DNA of 64,000 nt, from positions 24,839 through 88,838 of the forward strand of contig CAYXVG010000027.1 in the NCBI GenBank assembly GCA_964468205.1, read 5' to 3'. This DNA is from CAWELS01 sp964468205. GTDB taxonomy: Bacteria > Acidobacteriota > Terriglobia > Bryobacterales > Bryobacteraceae. Positions 27,401 through 34,864 of the stretch are shown one piece after another. The notes under the pieces are model-generated. The model was not told the origin of the DNA. It ran no database searches and worked only from the letters and a program-made list of their open reading frames with translations. Position 1 is the first letter of the stretch, and every line of letters starts with the position of its first letter. Made by a program: the position numbers and the translations under genes.

Positions 27401-28042
27401 GACTACTACAACCTGAAGCTGGAGAAGACGATCTCACCGTTCGATATTCCGCATGTGGTGAAGGTGGGCGTCACGTACGAACTGCCGGTAGGAAAGGGGA
27501 AGAAGTGGGGCGCGAGTATGCACCCGGCTGTCGACTTCTTTGTCGGCGGGTGGACGATCCAGTATCTTGGCAATTACCGCAGCGGCACCCCGCTCGGCTA
27601 TGGCGCCTCGGGTATCCCGAATTTCAACGAGGCGGCCAACCGGGCGAAATTCAACAATCCGCAGGGCGAGGATTTGATGGTCAGCAACTTCGATACATCA
27701 ACGATCGATATGCATAGCATCTCGAGTCCGAACCCGAATCATCGGATTTTGAACACGTCGATCGTTAGCGACAAGGGCCGGTACGAGATCGGCGACGCAT
27801 CATACCGGATGTCCGGCGCCCGAAACTTCCCGGAATATGTGGAGGACTTCTCACTCCAGAAGAACTTCCTGGTGATGGAACGGGCGAAGTTCCAGTTCCG
27901 GTGGGATATGCTGAATGCCTTTAACCGGCACCGGTTCAGCAGTATCCAGTCCAATGTCACGAATCCTCTCTTTGGACAAGTGACGGGGGTGGATGGCAGC
28001 TTCTACCGGACCATGCAACTCGGTTTGCGGGTCGACTTTTAG
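24461..28042 (+). CDS. Oar-type TonB-dependent outer-membrane receptor with carboxypeptidase-regulatory-like N-domain
   Basis: A 1193-residue outer-membrane protein. The GTG at 24461 begins a signal peptide (KYSTRSRILSLVLLVAVCAAMSFA), after a GGGAGG ribosome site. Residues about 27-115 form a carboxypeptidase-regulatory-like/CNA-B domain (FTGTVTDPSGGAIPGVMITI, YTVPNLPIGQYSLTFESPGF). A plug follows (VTVTGETPLLQTDS, LDGASASIYI, GRTAGGIFNFVMKSGTN), then a large barrel with aromatic beta strands and a terminal Phe (LGLRVDF), the mark of BAM-dependent folding. Such receptors are the main glycan-import candidates in Acidobacteria. It heads a same-strand group with a beta-helix protein and a GH42 enzyme, which suggests uptake of a plant or microbial polysaccharide fragment. 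Confidence 0.93.
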   Translation: MKYSTRSRILSLVLLVAVCAAMSFAQQDRGTFTGTVTDPSGGAIPGVMITIKNINTGAVYNSETNEVGQYTVPNLPIGQYSLTFESPGFKQTVRDGLTLQIAQIARVDVMLEIGATTESVTVTGETPLLQTDSPEVGAALDNDRIVDLPLSFSGGRSPETFAYKLTPGVEGNSWTSRINGSPAFSKEVLLDGASASIYITGHFGESSVSLESLEEFKVQTSGMSAEFGRTAGGIFNFVMKSGTNDIHGSGLYQFRNEWMNANSFANNAFDRPKARDRRHNYAFSVGGPVFIPKVYNGKNKSFFYLTYEKYKDANRGTGTPSVTVPTEPWYRGDMSNYLTSNVLGEDAIGRSVLQGQIYDPASVRTLADGSVVRDPFVGNIIPQSRMSRVAKSVMDIMGQHYMPQVDSLVNNRFFPSFNTAKFEQKQLSIKGDQYLSAKQKLSGSFAWIDRPRTLLDQGGVWDFNDPDEGGPLSRARLQKVETFMARLSWDWTVGPTMLNHFGMAFNRQLNPSISHHVDEPGGSILGINGIPQDSNYPQISWGGGDRVNLATIGYQANDRGAGTTWQLLDTFSVMKGKHTMKFGGDIKRTTLSWGSLSPFSAGEFNFSSDLTGLPGFTKTGHPYASFFLGAVTDASLNVNSPTTMDLYSLGLFFQDDIKVNQRLTLNLGFRWDGQPVPTEWHNRIHHFDMNGIDPLTGLPGVVRFGDENTQRFTENQWNDFSPRIGLAYRIRNKIAFRAGYGIFYTARTPNEWSGVPYGIKYGFTATNRATAKGIVPSFNWDEGYPGATVQAKQDPSNSNGSEWALVNYDPDGGRVGYTQQWNANLQFELPHEMVLDIGYVGTKATGIIANQLRQINQIPYSALALGDTLGRWINNEADIPAEAKAMGAIYPYTGIPESEKPGGGWVPISQTLQPFPQVLSWNTLLSYYSPLGFNTYNSLQVQFNKRYSQGLSWMFNYTFSKSLDNLDSAFNSWVNGGRPADYYNLKLEKTISPFDIPHVVKVGVTYELPVGKGKKWGASMHPAVDFFVGGWTIQYLGNYRSGTPLGYGASGIPNFNEAANRAKFNNPQGEDLMVSNFDTSTIDMHSISSPNPNHRILNTSIVSDKGRYEIGDASYRMSGARNFPEYVEDFSLQKNFLVMERAKFQFRWDMLNAFNRHRFSSIQSNVTNPLFGQVTGVDGSFYRTMQLGLRVDF

Positions 28043-28069
28043 GACGGCGCCGCATTCAGATTCACCTCA

Positions 28070-28098
28070 GGCTGGCTGTCTGCTACAGACAGCCAGCC
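28070..28098 (+). terminator. hairpin after the TonB receptor gene
   Basis: A perfect 12-bp inverted repeat GGCTGGCTGTCT / AGACAGCCAGCC separated by the 5-base loop GCTAC, 28 bases after the receptor stop. It is very stable. The following bases are only mildly pyrimidine-rich (GCCTTCTC), so it is not a classic U-tract terminator. It could be a terminator, an mRNA 3'-end stabiliser or an attenuating hairpin that lowers expression of the downstream beta-helix gene. Confidence 0.65.
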
Positions 28099-28145
28099 GC
28101 CTTCTCTCCGCCACGAGGCCGTAACGGCCGGCAAGGATTCCAACA

Positions 28146-29699
28146 ATGCATATCCAGCGGCTAGCACTATTCTTGTTGTTTGTTTTCCCCCTGTATACGG
28201 CCGGCGCACGAGACTTCCATGTGAGCGCCACGGGCGATGACACCGGTTCCGGTTCTAACACGGAACCGTGGAGAACGCTCGCGAAGGTCAATGCCACGAG
28301 TTTCCAGCCGGGAGATCGCATTCTGCTCGAAGGGGGCTCCACTTTCTCCGGTCCCCTGGAACTTGGTAGCGACGACCGCGGAACTCCGGCGCGGAACATC
28401 GTAGTAACTTCCTATGGCGCCGGACACGCGGTCATCGCCGGAGGAAACGGCCGGGCGATTACGATTGACGGTTGCGATCACGTCCTGGTGCAACGCCTGA
28501 AGCTGGTGGGAGCCGGGCGGAAAGGCGGCAACACCACCGACGGCCTCTACCTCGCGCATTCCTCCGGGACCACCATCGACCACATCGAGGTGACCGGTTT
28601 TCAGCATTCCGGCGTCGAAATCAGCGGCGCGCGGGACGTTCGAGTCACCAACGTTCACGCTCACCGCAACGGCTTCGCCGGAATCAACTCGGGCGGCGAT
28701 CTCTCGAAGAACCTGTATATCGGCTATTGCCTGACGGAGAACAATCCGGGCGATCCGACAATCCGGCGCAACCACAGCGGCAACGGGATTATTGTCAGCA
28801 AGGTGGAGGTGGCGCTGGTCGAGTACTGCGAGTCGCGGTTCAACGGATGGGACCAGCCCTGGACCGGGAACGGCCCGGTCGGTATCTGGGCTCACAATGC
28901 GGACCGGGTGATCATTCAGCATAACGTCGCCCATCACAATCGCAGCACCGCCTCCGACGGGGGCGGATTCGACTTCGACGGCGGCGTCACGAACTCGGTG
29001 CTGCAGTACAACTACTCGCACGATAACTACGGCTCCGGCTATCTGATCTGCCAGTATGAGGGAGCGCCACGATTTGCGAACAATGTGGTCCGCTACAACG
29101 TGAGCCAGGATGACGGGCTTTTTGACCACAACTCCGGCATATTTGTTTGGGTCGGCGGCGAGGGGATGGAGAGCACGCTGGTGCATAACAACACGATCTG
29201 GAACACCAAGGGTTCCGCGGTCGCCTACGGCATCAGCAAAAAGTACGCGGAACACCTGCCGGAGATCCCTTTCTACAACAACATCTTCGTCAGCCAGGGT
29301 CCGCAGCTATTCAACGAGACGGAGGGGCTGGGGAAGATTGGCATCTATCGGGGCAATCTCTACTGGGCGATGGGCGAACGTGGTTTCAACGTGGAAGGGC
29401 GCCGCTCGCTCACGGAGTGGGCTGCGGCTACCGGCCAGGAGAAGCTTGACGGCCGCGCCGTGGGCCTATTTGCCGATCCGGCTCTCCGCAAGGGCGGGCC
29501 GGCGTTGCTGACCAACCCGGCGGATCTGCACCGGCTGGTCGAGTACCAACTATTGATGAGTTCGCCCGCGATCGCGGCTGGACTCGATCTGCGAAAGGAG
29601 TTCGGAATAGACCCCGGCGCCCGGGATTTCTTTGGAAATTCCCTTCCCGCCAGTGGAGCGCTTACCATCGGCGCCCACGAGGTCCAGTCCGCGCACTGA
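28146..29699 (+). CDS. secreted right-handed beta-helix protein (paralogue)
   Basis: A 517-residue protein with a signal peptide (about 1-21: LALFLLFVFPLYTAGA). The start DFHVSATGDDTGSGS with PWRTLAKVN is the DUF1565/PbH1 entry. Rungs carry N-rich turns (HVLVQRLKLVGAG, RVIIQHNVAHHN, SVLQYNYSHDNYGSG, NNVVRYNVSQDDG, TLVHNNTIWN). The likely activity is glycan lyase/hydrolase or binding, but no clear catalytic triad is visible. It shares layout and the QYNYSHDN rung with the protein at 17247-18836. It lies between the receptor and the GH42 gene on the same strand (11-base gap to the latter), so the three probably act on one substrate. Confidence 0.82.
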   Translation: MHIQRLALFLLFVFPLYTAGARDFHVSATGDDTGSGSNTEPWRTLAKVNATSFQPGDRILLEGGSTFSGPLELGSDDRGTPARNIVVTSYGAGHAVIAGGNGRAITIDGCDHVLVQRLKLVGAGRKGGNTTDGLYLAHSSGTTIDHIEVTGFQHSGVEISGARDVRVTNVHAHRNGFAGINSGGDLSKNLYIGYCLTENNPGDPTIRRNHSGNGIIVSKVEVALVEYCESRFNGWDQPWTGNGPVGIWAHNADRVIIQHNVAHHNRSTASDGGGFDFDGGVTNSVLQYNYSHDNYGSGYLICQYEGAPRFANNVVRYNVSQDDGLFDHNSGIFVWVGGEGMESTLVHNNTIWNTKGSAVAYGISKKYAEHLPEIPFYNNIFVSQGPQLFNETEGLGKIGIYRGNLYWAMGERGFNVEGRRSLTEWAAATGQEKLDGRAVGLFADPALRKGGPALLTNPADLHRLVEYQLLMSSPAIAAGLDLRKEFGIDPGARDFFGNSLPASGALTIGAHEVQSAH

Positions 29700-29709
29700 G
29701 GAATCGATC

Positions 29710-31878
29710 ATGACACCGCGCCTTTTTCTGCTCATCCTGCTGTTCGCCGTGGCCGCGGCCGCCGGCGCGCCGGAGTTTGACACCATTCTCTACGGCGTCT
29801 CCTACTATCACGAGTACATGCCCTACGAGCGGCTCGATAAGGACGTCGAGCTGATGAAGAAGGCCGGGATCAACTTCGTGCGGCTGGGGGAGTCGACCTG
29901 GAGTAGTTGGGAGCCGCGGGAAGGCGAGTTCGAGTTCGCCTGGATGGAGCGCACACTGGACCGGCTGCACAAGGCCGGGATCAAAGTAGTGTTGGGCACC
30001 CCGACCTATTCGATTCCGCCGTGGCTTTACCGGAGGCACCCGGAGATCATCGTCACGCAACTGGGCGCGCGGCAGCCGCTGGGGAAAGACCGCCACCAGG
30101 CCGCCTATTTCGAAACGAAGCATAAGGGCGCCTACGGGGTGCGCCAGAACATGGACCTGACACACCCCACATACCGCTGGTACGCCGAACGGGTAATCCG
30201 GCAGGTGGTGTCTCACTTCAAGGATCATCCGGCGATCATCGGTTTTCAGGTCGATAACGAGACGCATCCCAACAGTTCGGGTTCGCGCAGCTTGCACGCC
30301 GATTTCGTCGAGCGTCTGCAAGAGAAGTTCGGCTCGGTTGAGCGGCTGAACAAGATCTGGGGCTTCGCTTACTGGGGGCAGCTACTATCCGGGTGGGAAG
30401 ATCTTCCCGCTCGGGAGGGGATACTGAACCCGGGATATAAGCTGGAATGGGATCGTTTCCAACGCCAGACCGTGACGGATTTCCTGCGCTGGCAGGCGGA
30501 GATCGTTCGCGAGTACGCCAGGCCGGAGCATTTCGTGACACACAACTGGCCGGGAGGAATTCGCACCAACGTCGACCAGATCGAGGTAGCGAAGTTTCTC
30601 GACGTCGTGGCGGTCAACCCCTATCATCCGGTTCAAGACCGTCTCAGCGGCGAGTTCATCAGCTTCTGCGGCGACCTGACCCGCTCCCAGAAACAGGCGA
30701 ATTACCTCGTCACCGAGACCAACGCGCAAACCATCGGCTGGGACTCGCGAACACAGTTCCCTCCCTATGACGGACAACTCCGCCTCAGCGCCTATAGCCA
30801 CGTCTCAAGCGGCGCGAACATGGTGGCGTACTGGCACTGGCACTCTCTGCATTACGGCCAGGAGACCTACTGGAAAGGGCTGCTCTCGCACGATCTGGAG
30901 CCGAACCGCCTCTACAAGGAAGCCGCTCGGATTGCCGGCGAGTTTCGGACCCTCGGCCCGAAGCTGGTCAATTTCGTGCCGGATCACGACGTGGCGATTC
31001 TGGTCAGCGTGGACTCGCACTACGGCATTCAGTCGATGCCTTTCGACGACCACGTCAATTACATGACCATCCTCCACCAGATGTACGGCGCTCTTCACGA
31101 GCTGAACATCGGCGTCGACTTCGTTTTCGCCGAGGACGCCGGGCGGATGCACGACTACAAGGTGGTGCTGGTCCCGCCACTCTATATCGCGAGCGATGCA
31201 TTGCTCAACCGGATCTCCGGGTATGTAAAAGAGGGTGGGCACGTTGTTATGTCGTTCAAAAGCGGCTTCGCGAACGAGCATGCGACGGTGCGCTGGGAGA
31301 AAGCTCCCGGCCCGCTGCGAGAGGCCGCGGGCTTCCACTACCAGGAGTTCTCGACTCTCGCCGCGCCCATTGGCCTGAAGGGCGATCCCTTCGAAGCCGG
31401 CGCGGAGAACAACGTGGACGTCTGGGCCGAGATGATTATTCCCGAAAGCTGCGAGACCCTGGCCCGGTATGATCACCCGTTCTTCGGCCAGTATCCGGCC
31501 ATCACCCGCAACCGTTTCGGAACGGGCACGCTGACCTATCAGGGCACGCACCTTTCGGCGGAACTGCAGAAACAGGTGCTGCTCGATGTCGCGAAAATGG
31601 CGGGGATCACGTGCGCTGACCAGCAGCTTCCGCCGCCGGTACAGGTGAAGCACGGCGCCGCCGGATCCGGCCGGCCGATGCACTATTACCTCAACTACTC
31701 CGGCGTGACGCAGAACATTCAGTATCCTTACGGCGCCGGGGTCGATTTGCTCACCGGGAAGGCGATCGCTCCGCACCAAGAGGTTTCCCTTGCGCCCTGG
31801 GATCTGATCATTGTAGAAGAGAGTGTGCCGCGGCGAAGCAGCGCGGACCGCGCGCAAGCGCTTCAGAACCGGCCCTAA
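29710..31878 (+). CDS. exported GH42 beta-galactosidase
   Basis: A 722-residue glycoside hydrolase family 42 enzyme with a signal peptide (residues 1-20, LFLLILLFAVAAAAGA). The TIM barrel opens with YGVSYYHEYMPYERLDKD, FVRLGESTWSSWEP. The acid/base Glu is E184 (VDNETHP) and the nucleophile is E336 (VTETNAQTIGW). The trimerisation domain begins near residue 420 (DVAILVSVDSHYGIQ), and a C-terminal beta domain follows (YLNYSG, GVDLLTGKAI). It would cleave beta-galactosides, possibly from arabinogalactan or galactan fragments. ATG 29710 is chosen because it opens the leader, 11 bases after the beta-helix gene. GH42 is usually cytoplasmic, so export is unusual but common in soil Acidobacteria. Confidence 0.92.
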   Translation: MTPRLFLLILLFAVAAAAGAPEFDTILYGVSYYHEYMPYERLDKDVELMKKAGINFVRLGESTWSSWEPREGEFEFAWMERTLDRLHKAGIKVVLGTPTYSIPPWLYRRHPEIIVTQLGARQPLGKDRHQAAYFETKHKGAYGVRQNMDLTHPTYRWYAERVIRQVVSHFKDHPAIIGFQVDNETHPNSSGSRSLHADFVERLQEKFGSVERLNKIWGFAYWGQLLSGWEDLPAREGILNPGYKLEWDRFQRQTVTDFLRWQAEIVREYARPEHFVTHNWPGGIRTNVDQIEVAKFLDVVAVNPYHPVQDRLSGEFISFCGDLTRSQKQANYLVTETNAQTIGWDSRTQFPPYDGQLRLSAYSHVSSGANMVAYWHWHSLHYGQETYWKGLLSHDLEPNRLYKEAARIAGEFRTLGPKLVNFVPDHDVAILVSVDSHYGIQSMPFDDHVNYMTILHQMYGALHELNIGVDFVFAEDAGRMHDYKVVLVPPLYIASDALLNRISGYVKEGGHVVMSFKSGFANEHATVRWEKAPGPLREAAGFHYQEFSTLAAPIGLKGDPFEAGAENNVDVWAEMIIPESCETLARYDHPFFGQYPAITRNRFGTGTLTYQGTHLSAELQKQVLLDVAKMAGITCADQQLPPPVQVKHGAAGSGRPMHYYLNYSGVTQNIQYPYGAGVDLLTGKAIAPHQEVSLAPWDLIIVEESVPRRSSADRAQALQNRP

Positions 31879-31993
31879 CGGATAGACTGTTCCACGGATC
31901 GAAGCGAAGTTGAAGCCGTGCGCCACGGCCGCACCCATAACAACGGCGGGCGTATACTTGATGCAGTCCAGACCGGAGTCACAGGAGGTAACG

Positions 31994-32959
31994 ATGGCCG
32001 GTGAATGCTGTAACGGATTGACGGTCCGCAGACGGTTTCTGTCAGGACTCGCGGCGGGCGCGGTTGGACCGGGCTTGGTGTTGGGCGGCAGCGAGCGCGA
32101 GGAAGACGCCATTACGGAACCCGGGCCGCCCCTGCCTACGATCAAACTCGGGAATCACCGGATTACCCGCCTGGTGGCCGGCTGGAATCCGATCGGCGGG
32201 TATTCCTATTTGGGCCGCAACCTCGACCGGCATATGCGGGAGTACTTCACGCCGGAGCACATCATTGATTACTTGCAGCGCTGTGAGGCCGCAGGTATCA
32301 ATGCGCACCAATTCAGCCGGCCGGACAAGATGGCCGAGGTGTTGCGGGGACGGCGTGAGCAGGGTTCCGCGATGAAGTTCATTTGCCTGCATTCCGGCGG
32401 AGCCGATCAGATGCCGGTGAAAGAGGTTGTGAAGCTCACCCAGCCGATCGCCGTCGTCCATCATGGCGGCGTGACGGACCGGCTGTTTCGCGAGGGCAAG
32501 AGCGGGGAGGTCCACGACTTCGTGAAGCGGGTCCATGACGCCGGGGCGCTCGCCGGGGTCTCGGCGCACAATCCGGATTGCATCCAGCAGGTGGCGGATG
32601 AAGGATGGGAAAACGATCTCTTCATGACCTGCTTTTACTACCTCACGCGGACGCGCGCGGAGTTGGAGAAGATGCCGCCAGTGGTCACCGTCCAGGTCGG
32701 ATATTCGTTTTTCGCTTCCGATCCGCTGAGAATGACGGAGGTGATCCGGCAGACGGATCGTCCATGCCTGGGCTACAAAATCCTGGCGGCTGGACGGCTT
32801 TGCGGTCACCGGGATTCGGTGCGCCAAGCGTTTGAATTCGCGTTCCGGCACATCAAACCGTCAGACGGAGTGATTGTGGGCATGTATCCCCGCTTCCATG
32901 ACGAGATCCGCGAGAATGCGGAGCACGCGCGTTGTTTCGGAACGCCGGCGGAGACCTGA
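31994..32959 (+). CDS. Tat-exported TIM-barrel-like protein of unknown function
   Basis: A 321-residue protein. ATG 31994 follows a perfect AGGAGG site (31983-31988) with a normal spacer. The N-terminus carries a twin-arginine-type leader (TVRRRFLSGLAAGAVGPG). The body looks like a TIM barrel: strands such as HRITRLVAGWNPIGGYSYLG, KFICLHSGGADQM, PIAVVHHGGVTDRLFREG, GALAGVSAHNPDCIQQ, FMTCFYYLTRT, PCLGYKILAAGRL. Some aldo/keto reductase-like and sugar-isomerase-like barrels look similar, but no cofactor motif is firm. Genes of this kind sit next to GH and sulfatase genes in Acidobacteria and Planctomycetes. A role in sugar processing in the periplasm is plausible. Confidence 0.72.
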   Translation: MAGECCNGLTVRRRFLSGLAAGAVGPGLVLGGSEREEDAITEPGPPLPTIKLGNHRITRLVAGWNPIGGYSYLGRNLDRHMREYFTPEHIIDYLQRCEAAGINAHQFSRPDKMAEVLRGRREQGSAMKFICLHSGGADQMPVKEVVKLTQPIAVVHHGGVTDRLFREGKSGEVHDFVKRVHDAGALAGVSAHNPDCIQQVADEGWENDLFMTCFYYLTRTRAELEKMPPVVTVQVGYSFFASDPLRMTEVIRQTDRPCLGYKILAAGRLCGHRDSVRQAFEFAFRHIKPSDGVIVGMYPRFHDEIRENAEHARCFGTPAET

Positions 32960-33023
32960 TGCGAGCCTCGTGTTGGACCCAGGCGGGAAGCGAATAAAGC
33001 GAGGGAAAGCTTTCTTTCGGCGT

Positions 33024-33638
33024 TCAACGGGGCGCTGTTCTTGACTTGCCGGGCTTTGGTTCGTTTTCCAGTCGATTGCCCTTCTTGTCGATCCGGGTCC
33101 ACTGCCCCGCGTACCTCACCCTGGCGACACCTCGCTCGAAGCTTTCGGCCCGCTCGAACTCGAGCGGGATGACCAAGACTCCGCGGCGGTCAATATATCC
33201 CCACTTCCCGCCCTGGAGAATTGTGTGCTCGCCCGCCAGAACCTCCGTGCATCCCCGGCACACCGCGGCGAGTCCTGCGGAGAACGGGAGCGCGAAGTCG
33301 AATTCGGGTTCGAGGACCACCTTGCCGCGCCGGTCAAAAAAGCCGACCTTGCCGCCCCGGCGAAAACGCGCCAGATCCTCGCGGAAGTAGTCCGGCCCGT
33401 TGTCCACGACGAGCGGGCGGATCACTACGCGGCCGGCCAGGTCGATATAGGCCCATCCGCGCTCATCCGCCACCGCGGCCAGACCCTCGGCGGAGAAGGG
33501 TTCGGCCACGACAAAACGTGCGCTGATCGCGACGCGGCCGTCCGGCGCTTGGTATCCCCAGCGGCCATCCCGCTCAAAGGGAACGGGGTGCCGCGCCGCC
33601 ACCGCAAACAGCAGGATCATCGAGCAAGCGAGTTTCAT
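33024..33638 (-). CDS. exported WG-repeat protein
   Basis: A 204-residue protein with a leader (MKLACSMILLFAVAARH) and about five WG-type beta repeats (GRWGYQAPDGRVAISARF, RGWAYIDLAGRVVI, GKVGFFDRRGKVVLEPEFDFA, GKWGYIDRRGVLVIPLEFERA, GQWTRIDKKG). WG-repeat proteins are structural/binding modules of uncertain role. It overlaps the hydrolase start region only at the end (4 bases with the gene 33635-34645), so it is co-transcribed with it. The C-terminus is basic (GKSRTAPR). Confidence 0.8.
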   Translation of the reverse strand: MKLACSMILLFAVAARHPVPFERDGRWGYQAPDGRVAISARFVVAEPFSAEGLAAVADERGWAYIDLAGRVVIRPLVVDNGPDYFREDLARFRRGGKVGFFDRRGKVVLEPEFDFALPFSAGLAAVCRGCTEVLAGEHTILQGGKWGYIDRRGVLVIPLEFERAESFERGVARVRYAGQWTRIDKKGNRLENEPKPGKSRTAPR

Positions 33639-34645
33639 GGGTCTCCCGTGGATCGATGCTGATTATTGTCCGGTTTCTCGAGCGGCTTCACGGCAACCCG
33701 CTCGATCCATGACTCGTCGACCGGCGCCGGCGGGGTTCGCAGGCGCTGGCGCAGGTAGGCTTCGGCATCTTCGTTCGCCTTGCGGGCGAGGGCCGGGATG
33801 CGGCCCTTGCCCCAATAGAAGCCGTGCAACGCTCCTGGATATTTCATGAGGGTCACAGACTTGCCCATCGCTTCCATCTCGGGGATGAAGAGTTCGAAGT
33901 TGAAGTGTTTGAGCGGGTGCTGGTCGCCGTGCAGGATCAGCACCGGCGTGGAAAGCCCGCTCAGCTTTTTGCGGGTATGGGCGCGGATCCGGGGAGTGTA
34001 AAGCTCTTGCGGTCGAGCTTTCATGATGTCCCAGCGGCGATCGCCGGCGGGCCGGCCGTTGGGACCGAAGTCGACGTGCTCCATTGTGAACATGCCCATG
34101 TAAATGATGGTCGCCGGCTCGCCGGCAACAACAGCCGCGAGGTCATCGGTGACGCTGGCAACTTCGAGGGCGAGCGTGCCGCCGCCGCTGCCTCCATAGA
34201 GCGCAATGCTTTGCTCATCGACGTACGGAAGCGCCTTCACTTGATCGAAGATTGCGAGCGTATCGGTGACGAGCCCGCGATCCTGCGGATCATGATGGTT
34301 GGCCCGCCGGGTGGCGTTGACGATGACGTAACCCCAGGCCAGGAATCGTGCCTGTGCGGGTTGATTCACCGCACTTTGGCGCAGATTCTCCATGCGGGCC
34401 TGGCCGAGTCCCCCGTGCAGGAAGATGACGGCCGGAAAAGGTCCCTCGCCCGGCGGCTTGCGGATCGTGGCGTAAGCCGTCTCGCCGGGCTTTATCTCGT
34501 GAATCGGAATCTTCTCCTCCGAGATTCGCGGGAAGGTGACCATCTGAGCCGCGGCGATGAGGGATGCCGCTAGGAGAAAGGCTGCTCCACCGGCGACGGC
34601 AGCGAATTGGCGGCGAGTGACTTGTTCCCGTATCATGTGCATCAT
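33635..34645 (-). CDS. exported alpha/beta hydrolase (dienelactone-hydrolase/esterase type)
   Basis: A 336-residue hydrolase with a twin-arginine-like leader (TRRQFAAVAGGAAFLLAASL). Motifs: oxyanion segment FPAVIFLHGGLGQ, nucleophile elbow YGGSGGGTLALE (G-x-S-x-G), Asp region LILHGDQHPL and catalytic His in ALHGFYWG. It resembles acetyl-xylan/dienelactone-type esterases and prolyl-oligopeptidase-family hydrolases. In this carbohydrate neighbourhood a glycan esterase is plausible. The first of three closely spaced ATGs (34645) is chosen because an AGGAGG site lies 10 bases upstream. Starts at 34642 and 34636 would leave the leader almost unchanged. Confidence 0.82.
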   Translation of the reverse strand: MMHMIREQVTRRQFAAVAGGAAFLLAASLIAAAQMVTFPRISEEKIPIHEIKPGETAYATIRKPPGEGPFPAVIFLHGGLGQARMENLRQSAVNQPAQARFLAWGYVIVNATRRANHHDPQDRGLVTDTLAIFDQVKALPYVDEQSIALYGGSGGGTLALEVASVTDDLAAVVAGEPATIIYMGMFTMEHVDFGPNGRPAGDRRWDIMKARPQELYTPRIRAHTRKKLSGLSTPVLILHGDQHPLKHFNFELFIPEMEAMGKSVTLMKYPGALHGFYWGKGRIPALARKANEDAEAYLRQRLRTPPAPVDESWIERVAVKPLEKPDNNQHRSTGDP

Positions 34646-34864
34646 GCTTCGACGACCTCCTGTTCTGCCAGCAGGCCGGCGCCGCATTCACCGGATGCCG
34701 GGAGCCCCGGCGCCAGAGAGCGGCTCGCCCGTCATTCACTGCAATCGCACCACACCGGCTGGGCCGAGTCAACTGCCGAAGCGGATTTGTTCGGCCGCAT
34801 GCGGCGTGAACCGCGAATGCTATTGCCGTGCTGCGGCGATTCGAACCAGTAGACTGGGAACGAA

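Noticed and set aside
28167..29255. 362-codon minus-strand frame antisense to the beta-helix gene
   Set aside because: Mirror frame; the plus strand has a signal peptide and beta-helix repeats.
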